Assembly: GCF_900102685.1 (NCBI RefSeq)
Contig: NZ_FMZA01000015.1
Coordinates: 27,813 to 91,812, forward strand
Origin: Melghirimyces thermohalophilus
Lineage (GTDB): Bacteria; Bacillota; Bacilli; Thermoactinomycetales; DSM-45169
DNA length: 64,000 nt
Direction: 5' to 3'
Below are positions 1 through 7,747 of the stretch, piece by piece. Position 1 is the first letter of the stretch. Each line of letters begins with the position of its first letter. Below the pieces are notes generated by a model. That model saw nothing but the letters and a program-made list of their open reading frames with translations. It searched no databases and was not told where the DNA came from. The translations under genes were made by a program, and so were the position numbers.

Positions 1-738
1 TATTTTGTTGATCCCAATGCGATTGTTGCGGACCGGATCACTATCCGCGGCGACGATGTTCATCATATCAAAAATGTGATGCGGATGACCGCAGGCGATC
101 CCTTGGTCTGTTGTGACGGTCAAGGGACCGACTATGTGGCTGAAGTGGTATCAGTGGCAGAGGGAGAGGTTTTGTGCCAAATTAAGGAGGAGACGCCTTC
201 CCGGGGGGAACCCGATGTCTGCGTCACCATCGCCTTCTCCCTGCCCAAAGGGGATAAGCCGGAATGGGTGCTCCAAAAAGGGACGGAACTGGGCGCCCAT
301 TCCTTTCTGCCGTTTACTTCGGTTCGGACTGTGGTTAAGCTGAACCAGAAAAAGGCAGTGAAGAAACAGGCCCGCTGGCAGCGGATTACGAAGGAAGCTG
401 CCGAACAGTCCCAGCGGGGGATGATCCCTCAGGTGGAGCTCCCGCTGACGTGGAAGGAACTGTTGGCCCGTTTTTCCTCCTATGACAAGGTGTTGTTCGC
501 CTATGAAAAGGGAGGCCGGCCGCTAGGGCAGGTGCTGGAGGATGAGGATCGCCAACGCCTGTTGGTGGTGACTGGACCGGAGGGAGGCTTTTCGGAAAAA
601 GAAGCCGAGGACGCGGTTGCCTCTGGTGCGGTACCGACCCATTTGGGACCGAGAATCCTGCGGGCGGAGACGGCGCCCTTGGCCATCTTGGCAAGCATTT
701 TATATTCTAGCGGAGAGTTAGGGGGTGAGCCACTGTGA
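1..738 (+). CDS. rsmE: 16S rRNA (uracil1498-N3)-methyltransferase RsmE, 5' partial
   Basis: SPOUT-class methyltransferase that methylates N3 of U1498 in 16S rRNA using S-adenosylmethionine, in the cytoplasm. The reading frame is open from the first base, so the true start lies upstream of the window. The N-terminal PUA-like part (DDVHHIKNVMRM, about residues 18-30) precedes the SPOUT fold with QKGTELGAHSFLPF, the cofactor-knot motif VTGPEGGFSEKE, and LGPRILRAETAPLAILA near the C-terminus. These are family signatures. The stop overlaps the mtaB GTG start by two bases, so translation is probably coupled. Same pair as yqeU-yqeV in Bacillus. Confidence 0.95.
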   Translation, partial: YFVDPNAIVADRITIRGDDVHHIKNVMRMTAGDPLVCCDGQGTDYVAEVVSVAEGEVLCQIKEETPSRGEPDVCVTIAFSLPKGDKPEWVLQKGTELGAHSFLPFTSVRTVVKLNQKKAVKKQARWQRITKEAAEQSQRGMIPQVELPLTWKELLARFSSYDKVLFAYEKGGRPLGQVLEDEDRQRLLVVTGPEGGFSEKEAEDAVASGAVPTHLGPRILRAETAPLAILASILYSSGELGGEPL

Positions 739-2081
739 GCACGGTGGCATTCCACACATTGGGATGTAAAGTGAACGCTTATGAAACCGAGGCCATCTGG
801 CAGCTGTTTCAGCGTGAAGGATATGAAAAAGTCGATTTTGATAAGAAGGCGGATGTCTATGTGATCAATACCTGTACGGTGACCAATACAGGGGATCGTA
901 AAAGCCGTCAAATGATCCGCCGGGCCGTTCGCAAAAACCCGGAAGCAGTTGTGGCGGTAACCGGTTGTTACGCTCAGACCTCTCCCGGAGAGATCCTGGA
1001 GATCCCCGGAGTCGATGTGGTCGTTGGTACTCAGGGTCGCGACAAGCTGCCCGAGTATATTGAACAACATTTGCGCAGCCGACAGCCGGTAAACGCTGTC
1101 AACAATATCATGAAGACCCGGGAGTTTGAGGAACTGGACGTTCCCACCTTCTCCGAACGGACGCGAGCTTCGTTAAAGATCCAGGAAGGCTGCAACAACT
1201 TTTGTACCTTCTGCATCATTCCCTGGGCGCGGGGACTTCTTCGCAGCCGTAAACCGGAAAGCGTGATGCAGCAGGCCAGGCAGCTGGTGGATGCCGGATA
1301 CAAGGAGATTGTGTTAACCGGTATCCATACCGGGGGATACGGGGAGGACTTCGAGAATTATAAACTAGCCGACCTGTTGTGGGATCTGGACGGGATCGAA
1401 GGGCTGAAGCGGATCCGCATCAGTTCCATCGAAGCGAGCCAGATCGATGAGCGGGTGATCGAAGTGCTCAACCGTTCCGACAAGATGTGCCGCCATTTGC
1501 ACATTCCGCTCCAGGCGGGGGACGACTCGGTATTGAAGCGGATGCGCCGCAAATATACGGTAGATGAATACCGCCGTAAGATTGAGCACATCCATCAGGC
1601 CATGCCTGGTGTCGCTATCACCACGGACGTGATTGTCGGTTTCCCAGGAGAGACCGATGAGCAATTCGAAAACGGCTACCGCCTGATCGAGGAACTGGGC
1701 TTTTCCAAGATCCATGTATTCCCGTACTCCACTCGCACGGGTACCCCTGCAGCCCGGATGAAGGATCAGGTGCCGGCGGAAGTGAAGCAGGAGCGGGTAA
1801 ACCGTTTGATCGAGCTGTCCGACCGTCTGTCCCATGCCTATGCTTCCCGTTATGTCGGCGAGGTGTTGGAAGTGATCCCGGAACACCTCGATAAAGAGGA
1901 CCCGGAAAGCGGGCTTTATGTGGGACATGCGGACAACTATCTTCAGATTGCCTTCCCCGGCAATCCGGACCTGGTGGGACAGGTGTGCCGCGTTCGCCTG
2001 GATGAAGCCAGTTCCCAGGTTTGCAAAGGAACCTTCGTCCGGACCATGGATGAAGTTCCCCGTCCGTACAAGGCGGGTTGA
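735..2081 (+). CDS. mtaB: tRNA t6A37 methylthiotransferase MtaB
   Basis: Radical-SAM enzyme that converts t6A to ms2t6A at position 37 of ANN-decoding tRNAs. The 448-residue protein has an N-terminal MTTase domain (MSTVAFHTLGCKVNAYE; CTVTNTGDRKSRQ; VTGCYAQ) that supplies cysteines for the auxiliary cluster. The radical-SAM core carries the CNNFCTFC motif at about residue 153, and a TRAM-like C-terminal domain follows. The GTG start overlaps the rsmE stop, and no better start exists. A strong hairpin terminator follows the stop. Length and motifs are typical of the YqeV/MtaB branch rather than MiaB. Confidence 0.95.
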   Translation: MSTVAFHTLGCKVNAYETEAIWQLFQREGYEKVDFDKKADVYVINTCTVTNTGDRKSRQMIRRAVRKNPEAVVAVTGCYAQTSPGEILEIPGVDVVVGTQGRDKLPEYIEQHLRSRQPVNAVNNIMKTREFEELDVPTFSERTRASLKIQEGCNNFCTFCIIPWARGLLRSRKPESVMQQARQLVDAGYKEIVLTGIHTGGYGEDFENYKLADLLWDLDGIEGLKRIRISSIEASQIDERVIEVLNRSDKMCRHLHIPLQAGDDSVLKRMRRKYTVDEYRRKIEHIHQAMPGVAITTDVIVGFPGETDEQFENGYRLIEELGFSKIHVFPYSTRTGTPAARMKDQVPAEVKQERVNRLIELSDRLSHAYASRYVGEVLEVIPEHLDKEDPESGLYVGHADNYLQIAFPGNPDLVGQVCRVRLDEASSQVCKGTFVRTMDEVPRPYKAG

Positions 2082-2103
2082 CCAAACGGAAGGGATCGGA
2101 TAC

Positions 2104-2131
2104 GCCGCCCGAGCGGGCGGCTTTTTCTTTT
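2104..2131 (+). terminator. Rho-independent terminator after mtaB
   Basis: A 7-bp GC-only stem (GCCGCCC / GGGCGGC) with a GAGC loop is followed by a T-rich tract (TTTTCTTTT). It ends the rsmE-mtaB unit. Confidence 0.85.
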
Positions 2132-2238
2132 AAAAAAGCTGTATGATCGAAAAATTTCCTCTATACTTGGAAATAACCTTATTAGCTTCGAAGATTCGCC
2201 TCATCAGGCGGAACACATCACAGTAAAGGAGGAGAATG

Positions 2239-2742
2239 ATGGCAAATTTCAGGGATTGGGAAGAGGCATTGGATGAGATCGATTGGAAGGATGTATTGGA
2301 GGAGGTTGACGACGAGCTCTTGGAAAATCTGGCTGGCGAACTTCACTTTCGAACCTTTGAAGCATTGAAAGATTCATCCACTCCCTTAGGGGATGGATAT
2401 CACATGACGCATCTGTCCGACGGCCAGTGGGCCTTTTGGAGCGAGAAAAATTATGTGCAGGAAGATGTCCGTTTCTTTGAAAACGAGCAGCTGTTTCTCC
2501 ATTTTGCCGTGGAGCACTTCTCCCTGGGAGAACAAGAGATTCAGGAATTGGTCCGGTTGCTGGAAGAAACACCTCGGCTTAAAAGCTGCGCCGTCTGCGG
2601 CCACCATTTTAATCCGCAAGACTCTGCACGGCAGGAGTTGGGGATTGAGGGAATCTATCTAGATGAAGAAAACAAAGAAGGGGAATGTTGTTCCCCCCAA
2701 TGCGCCGTGGAAGCGGTGCTGGTGGATATGAAAGAGCTGTGA
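2239..2742 (+). CDS. Hypothetical protein with C-terminal Cys pairs
   Basis: I do not recognise this family. It is a 167-residue cytoplasmic protein, very acidic at the N-terminus (EEALDEIDWKDVLEEVDDELLE). Near the C-terminus CAVCGHH and GECCSPQC could form a zinc-binding ribbon. Two ATGs lie in tandem; the second is chosen because AAAGGAGG sits six bases upstream of it. It follows the mtaB terminator and precedes the acetyltransferase gene by 13 bp, so the two may be co-transcribed. No signal peptide or membrane segment is seen. Confidence 0.75.
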   Translation: MANFRDWEEALDEIDWKDVLEEVDDELLENLAGELHFRTFEALKDSSTPLGDGYHMTHLSDGQWAFWSEKNYVQEDVRFFENEQLFLHFAVEHFSLGEQEIQELVRLLEETPRLKSCAVCGHHFNPQDSARQELGIEGIYLDEENKEGECCSPQCAVEAVLVDMKEL

Positions 2743-2755
2743 GAGGGGGAGTCTC

Positions 2756-3562
2756 ATGACCGAAGAGGACGTGATCCAACGTACATACCGTCCCTATACG
2801 AGAGAGCAGTTGGCAGAAGAGCTTTCCAACCTGGGAATCCGTGTCGGCGATACCATCATGGTACATACCTCCCTTTCTTCCCTAGGTTATGTGGTGGGAG
2901 GGGCGAACACGGTGGTGGAAGCGTTGATGGAGGCTCTTACTCCGGAAGGGACGCTGGTGATGCCGACCCAGTCCCCGTACTGGTCGGATCCTGTCCATTG
3001 GGATCATCCACCGGTGCCGACCACCTGGTGGTCTCTCCTTCGGGAGGGGATGCCCGCTTATGATACCCGCACCACGCCCACAGCCGGTATGGGGCAGGTG
3101 CCGGAGCGGTTTCGCACCTATCCCGGGGTCATCCGGAGCGATCATCCGAAAAACTCTTTTGCGGCCTGGGGAAAGGAAGCGAAACCGATCATCCAAGATC
3201 ATCCCCTTTGCAACAGTTTGGGAGAAGAGTCCCCTCTGGCCAGGCTGTACGACAAGGATGCACAGGTGCTGTTCATCGGCACCGGTTACGCGACCAACAC
3301 CTGTTTTCATCTGGCCGAATACCGTGTTCCAGGTGGGGTTGAGATTGAGGAAGGGGCTGCGGTGAACGAGGCGGGCAAGCGAGTCTGGAAAACCTACCGG
3401 GATATCGATCACGAAACCGAGTGGTTTGAAGCGATCGGGATCGCCTTTGAACAGCAGCAGAACGTGCGAATGGGCCGGGTCGGTCAAGCGGAGTGCCGGC
3501 TGTTTTCGCTCCGGGAGGCGGTCGATTTTGCAACGGAATGGTTGACACAAAAAAGGAGCTGA
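2756..3562 (+). CDS. AAC(3)-family N-acetyltransferase (YokD-like)
   Basis: Member of the Antibiotic_NAT family, which includes aminoglycoside 3-N-acetyltransferases and chromosomal relatives such as YokD. Family signatures visible in the 268 residues are GDTIMVHTSLSSLGYVVGG, LMEALTPEGTLVMPTQS, PTAGMGQVPERF, RSDHPKNSFAAWG and VLFIGTGYATNTCFHLAE. The start has AGAGGGGGAGTCTC upstream. The housekeeping neighbourhood suggests a resident gene, not an acquired resistance cassette. Acetyl-CoA-dependent acetylation is expected from the family. The natural substrate is unknown, and aminoglycoside resistance should not be assumed. Confidence 0.85.
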   Translation: MTEEDVIQRTYRPYTREQLAEELSNLGIRVGDTIMVHTSLSSLGYVVGGANTVVEALMEALTPEGTLVMPTQSPYWSDPVHWDHPPVPTTWWSLLREGMPAYDTRTTPTAGMGQVPERFRTYPGVIRSDHPKNSFAAWGKEAKPIIQDHPLCNSLGEESPLARLYDKDAQVLFIGTGYATNTCFHLAEYRVPGGVEIEEGAAVNEAGKRVWKTYRDIDHETEWFEAIGIAFEQQQNVRMGRVGQAECRLFSLREAVDFATEWLTQKRS

Positions 3563-3696
3563 GGCCGCCGAGAGATGGATTATAGGTAACACTTCCTCGA
3601 TGCCTCGCTTTTTGCAACTTTTTTGTCACGATTTGAAACAAGGATCTAGGGAAAAATATCCGGAAAGAGAATCGGGGTGCCGGATCGGACAGGGTA

Positions 3697-3705
3697 TGCT
3701 ACAAT
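3697..3705 (+). promoter_or_regulatory. Extended -10 promoter upstream of NUDIX gene
   Basis: TGCTACAAT gives a TGn extension plus the near-consensus -10 TACAAT. No good -35 is visible, as is common for extended -10 promoters. It lies about 59 bp before the chosen GTG start. Confidence 0.5.
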
Positions 3706-3763
3706 CTGTTCGCACGGTTTGTCACAAGTGGTGCCACAGCATAAAAAAGGGGTGAACACCGGC

Positions 3764-4213
3764 GTGAAAGAGGTATCCGCAGGAGGCGTGGTATATAAGT
3801 GGGTAAACGATACCTGCTCTATTCTTTTGATTGAAGACCGCTATTCCCGCTGGACCTTGCCCAAAGGAAAACAAGAGTCCGGTGAAACCTTTGAACAGAC
3901 GGCTCTACGCGAGATCGAGGAGGAGACCGGGATCCGGGGGACCATCGAACAACCCTTGGAGGTGATCACTTATCACTACTTTCATCCCGATCACGGCGAT
4001 GTGGAGAAGCAGGTTCATTATTATCTGGTAAGTGCAAAAAACAATCAAGCGACTCCGCAGCTGTCTGAAATCGCGTCGGTGGCGTGGTTGTCACCGGAGG
4101 AGGCTTGGAACCGGCAACAGCGCGAGGGTTACGACAACAACCACCAAGTCTTGTTGAAAGCTTTTCAACGTCTGGGGCTCCGGACAAAGGCGAAGGAGGG
4201 AAATGAGACGTGA
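3764..4213 (+). CDS. NUDIX hydrolase
   Basis: NUDIX pyrophosphohydrolase of 149 residues. The NUDIX box runs across [20 protein letters not shown] followed by TG, matching GX5EX7REUXEEXGU. The GTG start is chosen because AAGGGGTGA lies upstream and the protein then opens with [12 protein letters not shown], the usual beginning of the AP4A-hydrolase-like group. A longer reading frame from 3677 lacks a ribosome site and adds non-conserved sequence. It may hydrolyse dinucleoside polyphosphates or oxidised nucleotides; the substrate is not determinable here. Its stop overlaps the deoC GTG start by two bases, so it is co-translated with a nucleoside catabolism gene. Confidence 0.85.
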   Translation: MKEVSAGGVVYKWVNDTCSILLIEDRYSRWTLPKGKQESGETFEQTALREIEEETGIRGTIEQPLEVITYHYFHPDHGDVEKQVHYYLVSAKNNQATPQLSEIASVAWLSPEEAWNRQQREGYDNNHQVLLKAFQRLGLRTKAKEGNET

Positions 4214-4881
4214 ATGGAAACAAATTGGCGGCTATGATCGACCACACTCTGTTGAAACCGGAAGCGACCTTGGATCAGATTGATCGGCTGTGTAAAGAGG
4301 CGAAGGAATATGGATTTGCTTCCGCCTGTATCAATCCTTTCTGGGTGGCCCGGGCGGCTGAACAGCTGGAAGGGACGGGTGTCAAGGTATGTACGGTCAT
4401 CGGTTTTCCCCTGGGTGCCACCACCAGCGACACAAAAGCTCATGAAACAAAGGAAGCGATCAAAAACGGAGCTGGAGAAATCGATATGGTGATGAATATC
4501 GGAGCGCTAAAATCAGGGGACATCGATCAGGTGAGAAACGATATCGCTGCTGTTGTGGAAGCGGCGGAGGGTGTTCCGGTTAAAGTGATTTTGGAAACCG
4601 GTCTCTTAAACGAGGATGAAATCCGGATCGCCTGTAACAAAGCGAAGGCGGCAGGAGCGAGCTGGGTGAAAACCTCCACCGGGTTCGGTCCCGGGGGGGC
4701 GACGGTGGAAGCGGTCCGGCTGATGGCGGATACGGTCGGTCCCGAGCTGGGGGTCAAGGCTTCAGGAGGGATTCGCGACCGGAGAACAGCGGAACAGATG
4801 ATAGAGGCAGGTGCCACCCGGTTGGGGGCCAGTTCCAGTGTGGCGATCGTTACCGGAACAGAGGGCACCAGCTCCTATTGA
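4210..4881 (+). CDS. deoC: Deoxyribose-phosphate aldolase
   Basis: Cleaves 2-deoxyribose 5-phosphate to glyceraldehyde 3-phosphate and acetaldehyde, the last step of deoxynucleoside catabolism. The 223 residues contain [68 protein letters not shown] (Schiff-base lysine in VKTSTGF) and VKASGGIRD. The GTG start overlaps the NUDIX stop. The 3' end overlaps the convergent Na/Pi transporter gene by 7 bp with no room for a separate terminator. Confidence 0.96.
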   Translation: MNGNKLAAMIDHTLLKPEATLDQIDRLCKEAKEYGFASACINPFWVARAAEQLEGTGVKVCTVIGFPLGATTSDTKAHETKEAIKNGAGEIDMVMNIGALKSGDIDQVRNDIAAVVEAAEGVPVKVILETGLLNEDEIRIACNKAKAAGASWVKTSTGFGPGGATVEAVRLMADTVGPELGVKASGGIRDRRTAEQMIEAGATRLGASSSVAIVTGTEGTSSY

Positions 4882-5855
4882 TGCCATCGCAAAAGCGGAT
4901 GGGTTTGCCGGCCCCCGGACCATGAGGGGGAGCCCTCGGGTAGCAGGCGGGAGACAGCCTGGGCAAAGTTTCGGGCAAAAGGCAACACAAACAGCGAACA
5001 GATCACGTTGTACAAGGTCTGAATATGGGCGATCTGGGCCGCTGGATGAGGTGACAGCCAGGGGGCGATGGCGGCAATGGATCCCACCCAGGGGACAAAC
5101 AGGATCAATCCTCCCAGGTTGAGCAGCAAGTGGGCCAACGCCACCTGTTTGGCGGTCCGTCCGGCCCCGATGGAAGCGAGGAAGCCGGTGATGCAGGTTC
5201 CCACGTTGCTGCCTAAAACGACAGCGATGGAAAACTGGAGAGGGATCATGCCGGTGGCGAAAAAACCCATGGTGATGGCTATGGCAGCGCTGCTGCTCTG
5301 AATGAGTGCCGTCAACAGGATCCCGGAAAGGATCCCCGACCAGAGAGGGTTGTACCCGCTGTCCAACAAGGCGGCGATCCAGCCCCGATCCTTCAGCGGT
5401 TCAGCGATCCACTGCATCGCATCCATGCCGATGAAGATACAGCCGAAACCTCCGATGACCAGTCCCAGCGCAGCTCCCTTCTTCTTGGGAATCGTATAGA
5501 GGAGACCGCCGGCCAACAGCATCGGCACCGCAAAGTCTTCCACTTTGAGTGCTAAAATCTCCGTGGTCAATGTCGTACCGATGTTGGTACCTAGAATGAC
5601 GCCGACGGTCTGAGTGAAAGGGATCAGTCCCGCATGGACAAACCCGATGGTGAGAACCGTGACTGCACTGCTGCTCTGTAAGAAAAAAGTAGCCACCATG
5701 CCCGTCCAAAAGCCTCGCCACGGGGTTTTGGTAAAACGCAACAAAAAGATTCGCATTCGATGAGCCGCTATTTCTTCCAGACCGATCCGTATCAGCTGCA
5801 TCCCGAATAAAAAGATGGCCAAACCGGTGGAAAAAGGGATGACGATCTCTTTCAT
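4875..5855 (-). CDS. Na+/phosphate cotransporter family protein (NptA/YqeW-like)
   Basis: Integral membrane protein of 326 residues of the Na/Pi-cotransporter II family, probably sodium-driven phosphate transport. It has the duplicated QSSSA motifs ([11 protein letters not shown] near residue 62 and [12 protein letters not shown] near residue 190) and paired glycine motifs (ILGTNIGTT and VLGSNVGTC), as expected for the inverted-repeat fold. Start ATG 5855 is preceded on this strand by GAGGAGGCAGTGCG. An ORF extension upstream has no ribosome site. In Bacillus yqeW sits at the equivalent position between yqeV and rpsU, supporting the assignment. Confidence 0.88.
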   Translation of the reverse strand: MKEIVIPFSTGLAIFLFGMQLIRIGLEEIAAHRMRIFLLRFTKTPWRGFWTGMVATFFLQSSSAVTVLTIGFVHAGLIPFTQTVGVILGTNIGTTLTTEILALKVEDFAVPMLLAGGLLYTIPKKKGAALGLVIGGFGCIFIGMDAMQWIAEPLKDRGWIAALLDSGYNPLWSGILSGILLTALIQSSSAAIAITMGFFATGMIPLQFSIAVVLGSNVGTCITGFLASIGAGRTAKQVALAHLLLNLGGLILFVPWVGSIAAIAPWLSPHPAAQIAHIQTLYNVICSLFVLPFARNFAQAVSRLLPEGSPSWSGGRQTHPLLRWHQ

Positions 5856-5932
5856 CGCACTGCCTCCTCGCCTGTTTCCATGTATATGGAGAGGAAGGGA
5901 CAGGCATGACAAACCGGGATGGAAAAGCATTG

Positions 5933-5968
5933 TGAAAAGCCTCCTCCATCAAAGGGAGGCTTTTCATG
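5933..5968 (-). terminator. Hairpin terminator between two minus-strand genes
   Basis: GAAAAGCCTCC(T)...(A)GGAGGCTTTTC forms a stem of about 10 bp flanked by A and T runs, so it could work on either strand. Its position fits termination of the 89-residue gene just upstream on the minus strand. Confidence 0.75.
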
Positions 5969-5971
5969 TGC

Positions 5972-6241
5972 TCAGTAACAATCATGGCCAGGAAAGTAGG
6001 GAGGCGGGTCCACAAGGAGGTCTGGGATGAGAGGGGTGTTTTTCTCCGTGGGCTTTCGACGATTTCGTCCTTTCTTTTTGGGGGCTGGTTGGGGCGAACC
6101 AAAAACGGCCCGGTGCGGCGGTGCGGCCCGTCCTGATTCGGCAACGGGATGGATGTGATTTCCCTCCCGTCTGATCCGTTCCCATTCTTCCCGCACCATT
6201 TGCCGTATCAACTGACGGAGCGGCTCCTTCTCTATGTTCAA
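5972..6241 (-). CDS. Small basic hypothetical protein
   Basis: Unrecognised 89-residue protein starting at TTG, with AAAAGGAGGAGCATACC directly upstream on the minus strand, a near-ideal ribosome site. The N-terminal third is a charged helix (EPLRQLIRQMVREEWERIRR). The rest is basic and proline-rich with a KKKGRNRRK stretch, suggesting nucleic-acid or ribosome contact, though this is inference. The gene is bounded by its own hairpin terminator and diverges from hit. It is supported by the ribosome site and terminator rather than by homology. Confidence 0.65.
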   Translation of the reverse strand: MNIEKEPLRQLIRQMVREEWERIRREGNHIHPVAESGRAAPPHRAVFGSPQPAPKKKGRNRRKPTEKNTPLIPDLLVDPPPYFPGHDCY

Positions 6242-6399
6242 GGTATGCTCCTCCTTTTCGGCACTCCGAGATGTCTGTACCCCATTATATGTTCCCTTTT
6301 TCGGGGCGGTGATCCAGCCGCCGATTCTTCGAGACCTTTCGCTCCTGTCGTTATTTTTTGATATAATACGATCAACCGAAGGGAGGGTAATGGATCGCG

Positions 6400-6744
6400 A
6401 TGGCAGATTGCATTTTTTGCAAGATTGTGGAAGGCAGTATGCCTTCGGAGAAGGTGTATGAAGATGATGCCGTGTTAGCCTTCAAGGATATTCACGCACA
6501 AGCTCCTGTGCATCTTTTGGTGATTCCGAAGCGGCACATCCCGTCCGTGCGGGAGATCGGCGAAGAAGAGGGTGCGCTCATGGGCCGAATTTTCGCTGTG
6601 ATCAACCAATTGGCCAAGGAGCACGGCCTCGCCGACCGAGGGTTTCGCATCGTGAACAACTGTGGCGAAGAAGGTGGGCAGACCGTCCACCACATTCATT
6701 TCCACCTGCTCGGGGGGCGTGCATTAACCTGGCCTCCAGGTTGA
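6400..6744 (+). CDS. HIT-family (HINT-type) nucleotide hydrolase
   Basis: Histidine-triad protein of 114 residues, acting on adenosine phosphoramidates or related nucleotides. It begins MADCIFCKIVEGSMPSEKVYED and carries the triad in QTVHHIHFHLLGG near the C-terminus, followed by the usual GWPPG-like tail (LTWPPG). The Cys-x-x-Cys near the start is common in bacterial HINT proteins. A TATAAT box at 6362-6367 lies upstream, with no convincing -35. The same order (hit-like, rpsU, yqeY) occurs in several Bacillota. Confidence 0.92.
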   Translation: MADCIFCKIVEGSMPSEKVYEDDAVLAFKDIHAQAPVHLLVIPKRHIPSVREIGEEEGALMGRIFAVINQLAKEHGLADRGFRIVNNCGEEGGQTVHHIHFHLLGGRALTWPPG

Positions 6745-6756
6745 AAACTCTGTTCT

Positions 6757-6786
6757 TTGACACATATTTCAGGCGTATAGTATAAT
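6757..6786 (+). promoter_or_regulatory. SigA promoter for rpsU
   Basis: TTGACA (6757-6762) and TATAAT (6781-6786) are both perfect consensus hexamers, separated by 18 bp. Transcription should begin near 6793, giving a leader of about 170 nt before rpsU. Confidence 0.88.
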
Positions 6787-6935
6787 AGACGTGTTTTAAA
6801 TCCCGACGCATCGGGTATGAATATTTCCTTGGTGCCGCAAGGACGTTTCAGGTGCAGGGTACGCGTTGTTCCTCTCTCGGGAACCGTTCTGCATCGGTCT
6901 TTTCAGGGATCTCTATCATCCCGGCGGTTCAACCC

Positions 6936-6949
6936 GGGCTTAAGCCCGC
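6936..6949 (+). promoter_or_regulatory. Perfect palindrome next to the rpsU ribosome site
   Basis: CGGGCTTAAGCCCG is fully self-complementary and ends one base before the GGAGGGAGGG ribosome site. As RNA it could form a short stem or mediate pairing affecting initiation. It may be part of a leader-based control of S21 synthesis; this is inference. Confidence 0.4.
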
Positions 6950-6965
6950 GGAGGGAGGGATAACC

Positions 6966-7136
6966 ATGGCGGAAGTTCACGTTCGTAAAAACGAAACGCT
7001 GGATAAGGCGCTGCGCCGCTTCAAGAAGTCCATCGCCAAAGACGGGACGATGCGTGAAGTGAAGAAGCGCAAGTATTACGAGAAACCCAGCGTTAAGCGT
7101 AAAAGGAAATCCGACGCAGCTCGGAAACGGAGATAA
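6966..7136 (+). CDS. rpsU: 30S ribosomal protein S21
   Basis: Small-subunit ribosomal protein of 56 residues. The sequence ([20 protein letters not shown], then [25 protein letters not shown] tail) is characteristic. ATG 6966 is chosen because of the GGAGGGAGGGATAACC ribosome site; an upstream in-frame extension would run through the untranslated leader. A perfect promoter and a long structured leader precede it. yqeY follows by 21 bp, as in Bacillus. Confidence 0.97.
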   Translation: MAEVHVRKNETLDKALRRFKKSIAKDGTMREVKKRKYYEKPSVKRKRKSDAARKRR

Positions 7137-7157
7137 TCGTGTGAGGTGGAGGTCCAA

Positions 7158-7601
7158 GTGACCCTGATCGAGCGGTTGAATCAAGATATGAAAACCGCAA
7201 TGAAAACCAAGGATAAAACGGCCCTTTCCGTGATCCGGATGGTCCGTTCCACTCTGAAAAACCAGGAGATCGACCAGAAGCGCCCTCTCAGTGAGGAGGA
7301 AGCGCTCCATTTGATTTCCAAAGAGCGGAAGAAGCTGAAGGATTCCCTTCAAGAATTTGAACAGGCGGGAAGAGAGGACCTCGCCGAGAAGGTAAGGGAA
7401 GAGATCGCCATCTTGGAAAAGTACCTGCCGGAACAGCTCTCCGATGGGGAGTTGAAGGAGATGGTGCGGGAGACAGTGCAGGAAACCGGCGCTTCTTCCA
7501 AAGCGGATATCGGTAAGGTAATGAAGGCGATCATGCCGAAGGTGAAGGGACGAGCCGACGGCAAACGGGTCAACCGGATGGTTCAGGAAGAGCTCTCATA
7601 A
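7158..7601 (+). CDS. yqeY: GatB/YqeY domain-containing protein
   Basis: Protein of 147 residues related to the tail domain of the GatB amidotransferase subunit and proposed to bind tRNA; its exact role is unsettled. Visible family features are LIERLNQDMKTAMKTKDK, VIRMVRSTLKNQEID, IAILEKYLPEQLS and DIGKVMKAIMPKVKGRADG. GTG 7158 is chosen over GTG 7146 because GGAGGT precedes it at suitable distance. It forms a short operon with rpsU and ends at a strong terminator. Confidence 0.92.
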   Translation: MTLIERLNQDMKTAMKTKDKTALSVIRMVRSTLKNQEIDQKRPLSEEEALHLISKERKKLKDSLQEFEQAGREDLAEKVREEIAILEKYLPEQLSDGELKEMVRETVQETGASSKADIGKVMKAIMPKVKGRADGKRVNRMVQEELS

Positions 7602-7630
7602 ACACAGCGTCATGCACGCTGTGTTTTTTT
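7601..7630 (+). terminator. Rho-independent terminator after yqeY
   Basis: A 10-bp stem (AACACAGCGT / ACGCTGTGTT) with loop CATGC is followed by a run of T. It overlaps the last base of the yqeY stop codon. Confidence 0.93.
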
Positions 7631-7654
7631 AAAGAGTTTGTTTCAAAATAAAGG

Positions 7655-7683
7655 TTGTCATCAACGTCATTAAACCATATATT
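7655..7683 (+). promoter_or_regulatory. Promoter for nfeD-floA unit
   Basis: TTGTCA (7655-7660) and TATATT (7678-7683) are separated by 17 bp, with one mismatch to each consensus hexamer. It lies about 65 bp upstream of the NfeD start. Confidence 0.65.
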
Positions 7684-7747
7684 GGTGAGGAGGTCGGATT
7701 TTGTCACCAGATGGACCGGCCATCGACGGGACAGGGGGAGGTGACTG

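Noticed and set aside
2756..3562. Acquired aminoglycoside resistance gene
   Set aside because: The AAC(3)-type family includes many housekeeping members; no mobile element or cassette feature is next to it.
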